A stretch of 7,076 bases of DNA from Loktanella sp. (GTDB taxonomy: Bacteria > Pseudomonadota > Alphaproteobacteria > Rhodobacterales > Rhodobacteraceae), in contig PUNR01000188.1 in the NCBI GenBank assembly GCA_003551805.1, positions 1-7,076 of the forward strand. The letters are read 5' to 3'. The stretch's first letter is position 1. Every line of letters starts with the position of its first letter. This document shows, one piece after another, positions 6,824 to 7,076 of this stretch. The notes beneath the pieces were generated by a model. That model did no database searches. It saw only the letters and a program-made list of their open reading frames with translations, and was not told the DNA's origin. Made by a program: the position numbers and the translations under genes.

Positions 6824-7076
6824 TTACATCCAAGGCAGTTTATCAAGATCGACATTGCCGCCGGTGATGATGACACCGACACGCTTGCCTTTGAAAAAAT
6901 CGCGGTTCTTGATGATCGTGGCCAGTGGCACAGCGCAGCTTGGCTCCATCACGATCTTCATCCGTTCCCAAGTCAGTTTCATCGCGGCGATGATTTCCGC
7001 CTCGGACGCGGTGAAGATATCGGTCACATGGTTGCTGACGAAATGCCAAGTCAGGTCTTTCAGCGGCACTTTCAGC
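6824..7076 (-). CDS. bhcB: beta-hydroxyaspartate dehydratase BhcB, C-terminal part (5' end outside window)
   Basis: The frame is open to the right edge, giving the last 83 residues of a protein expected to be about 320 long. It is the C-terminal end of a fold-type II PLP enzyme of the serine racemase / threonine dehydratase group: MKLTWERMKIVMEPSCAVPLA includes the EPSxAV motif found in the metal-binding region of the group, and VGVIITGGNVDLDKLPW is the closing glycine-rich segment that contacts the PLP ring nitrogen. In context it should be BhcB, which removes ammonia-equivalent chemistry-wise water from beta-hydroxyaspartate to give iminosuccinate. It precedes bhcC by 17 nt on the same strand, so the two are co-transcribed. 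Read alone, the fragment cannot be told from a serine racemase or threonine ammonia-lyase; the specific name rests on the neighbours. A Thr stands where many relatives have Ser in the SGGN loop. Confidence 0.85.
   Translation of the reverse strand, partial: LKVPLKDLTWHFVSNHVTDIFTASEAEIIAAMKLTWERMKIVMEPSCAVPLATIIKNRDFFKGKRVGVIITGGNVDLDKLPWM

Noticed and set aside
6807..6833. Nine-residue extension of bhcC from a GTG at 6833
   Set aside because: It would start inside the end of bhcB, has no ribosome site at a suitable distance, and ATG 6806 is better placed and gives the expected length of 387.
1..7076. Mobile elements, CRISPR arrays, tRNA or rRNA genes, defence systems
   Set aside because: No transposase or integrase, no spaced direct repeats, no cloverleaf or rRNA-like stretch was seen. 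Codon use and GC are even across the genes, giving no sign of a recent insertion.

Overview
The window reads as chromosomal DNA from an alphaproteobacterium, most likely a member of the Rhodobacteraceae (Roseobacter/Paracoccus-like). The reasons are high GC with matching codon use in every gene, a membrane-bound PuuD-type urate oxidase, a fused allantoinase/OHCU decarboxylase, and a bhc (beta-hydroxyaspartate cycle) gene order like that described in Paracoccus denitrificans. This assignment is an inference from gene content and remembered family sequences, with no database search behind it. I see no rRNA, tRNA, CRISPR array, insertion sequence or phage gene.

Layout. (1) 1-1377, plus: the C-terminal coiled coil and ATPase head of the chromosome condensation protein SMC, cut by the left edge. 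(2) 1378-2601, minus: puuD, an integral-membrane urate oxidase with a C-terminal cytochrome c domain. (3) 2602-2755: a divergent intergenic region with a strong inverted repeat at 2657-2682. (4) 2756-4626, plus: a two-gene operon of a puuE-uraD fusion (allantoinase plus OHCU decarboxylase) and allA (ureidoglycolate lyase), joined by an ATGA overlap. (5) 4623-7076, minus: the distal part of a bhc operon, read as bhcB (partial), bhcC and bhcD, that is beta-hydroxyaspartate dehydratase, beta-hydroxyaspartate aldolase and iminosuccinate reductase. A terminator-like hairpin followed by a T-run lies between bhcC and bhcD.

How the genes work together. PuuD oxidises urate to 5-hydroxyisourate. After a hydrolase not seen here, the UraD domain decarboxylates OHCU to S-allantoin and the PuuE domain opens it to allantoate. 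After allantoicase (also not in the window), AllA splits ureidoglycolate into urea and glyoxylate. Glyoxylate is the entry metabolite of the beta-hydroxyaspartate cycle: BhcC condenses it with glycine, BhcB makes iminosuccinate, and BhcD reduces that to aspartate, which BhcA (expected beyond the right edge) uses to aminate another glyoxylate. The most interesting reading is therefore a carbon-salvage locus in which the product of the purine-ureide branch is the substrate of the neighbouring, convergent bhc operon. The reactions are established for the families. The coupling is an inference from gene adjacency.

The window is very compact. The two convergent gene pairs have no intergenic DNA: smc and puuD stop codons sit back to back inside one TGATCA palindrome, and allA and bhcD overlap by 4 bp at their stops.
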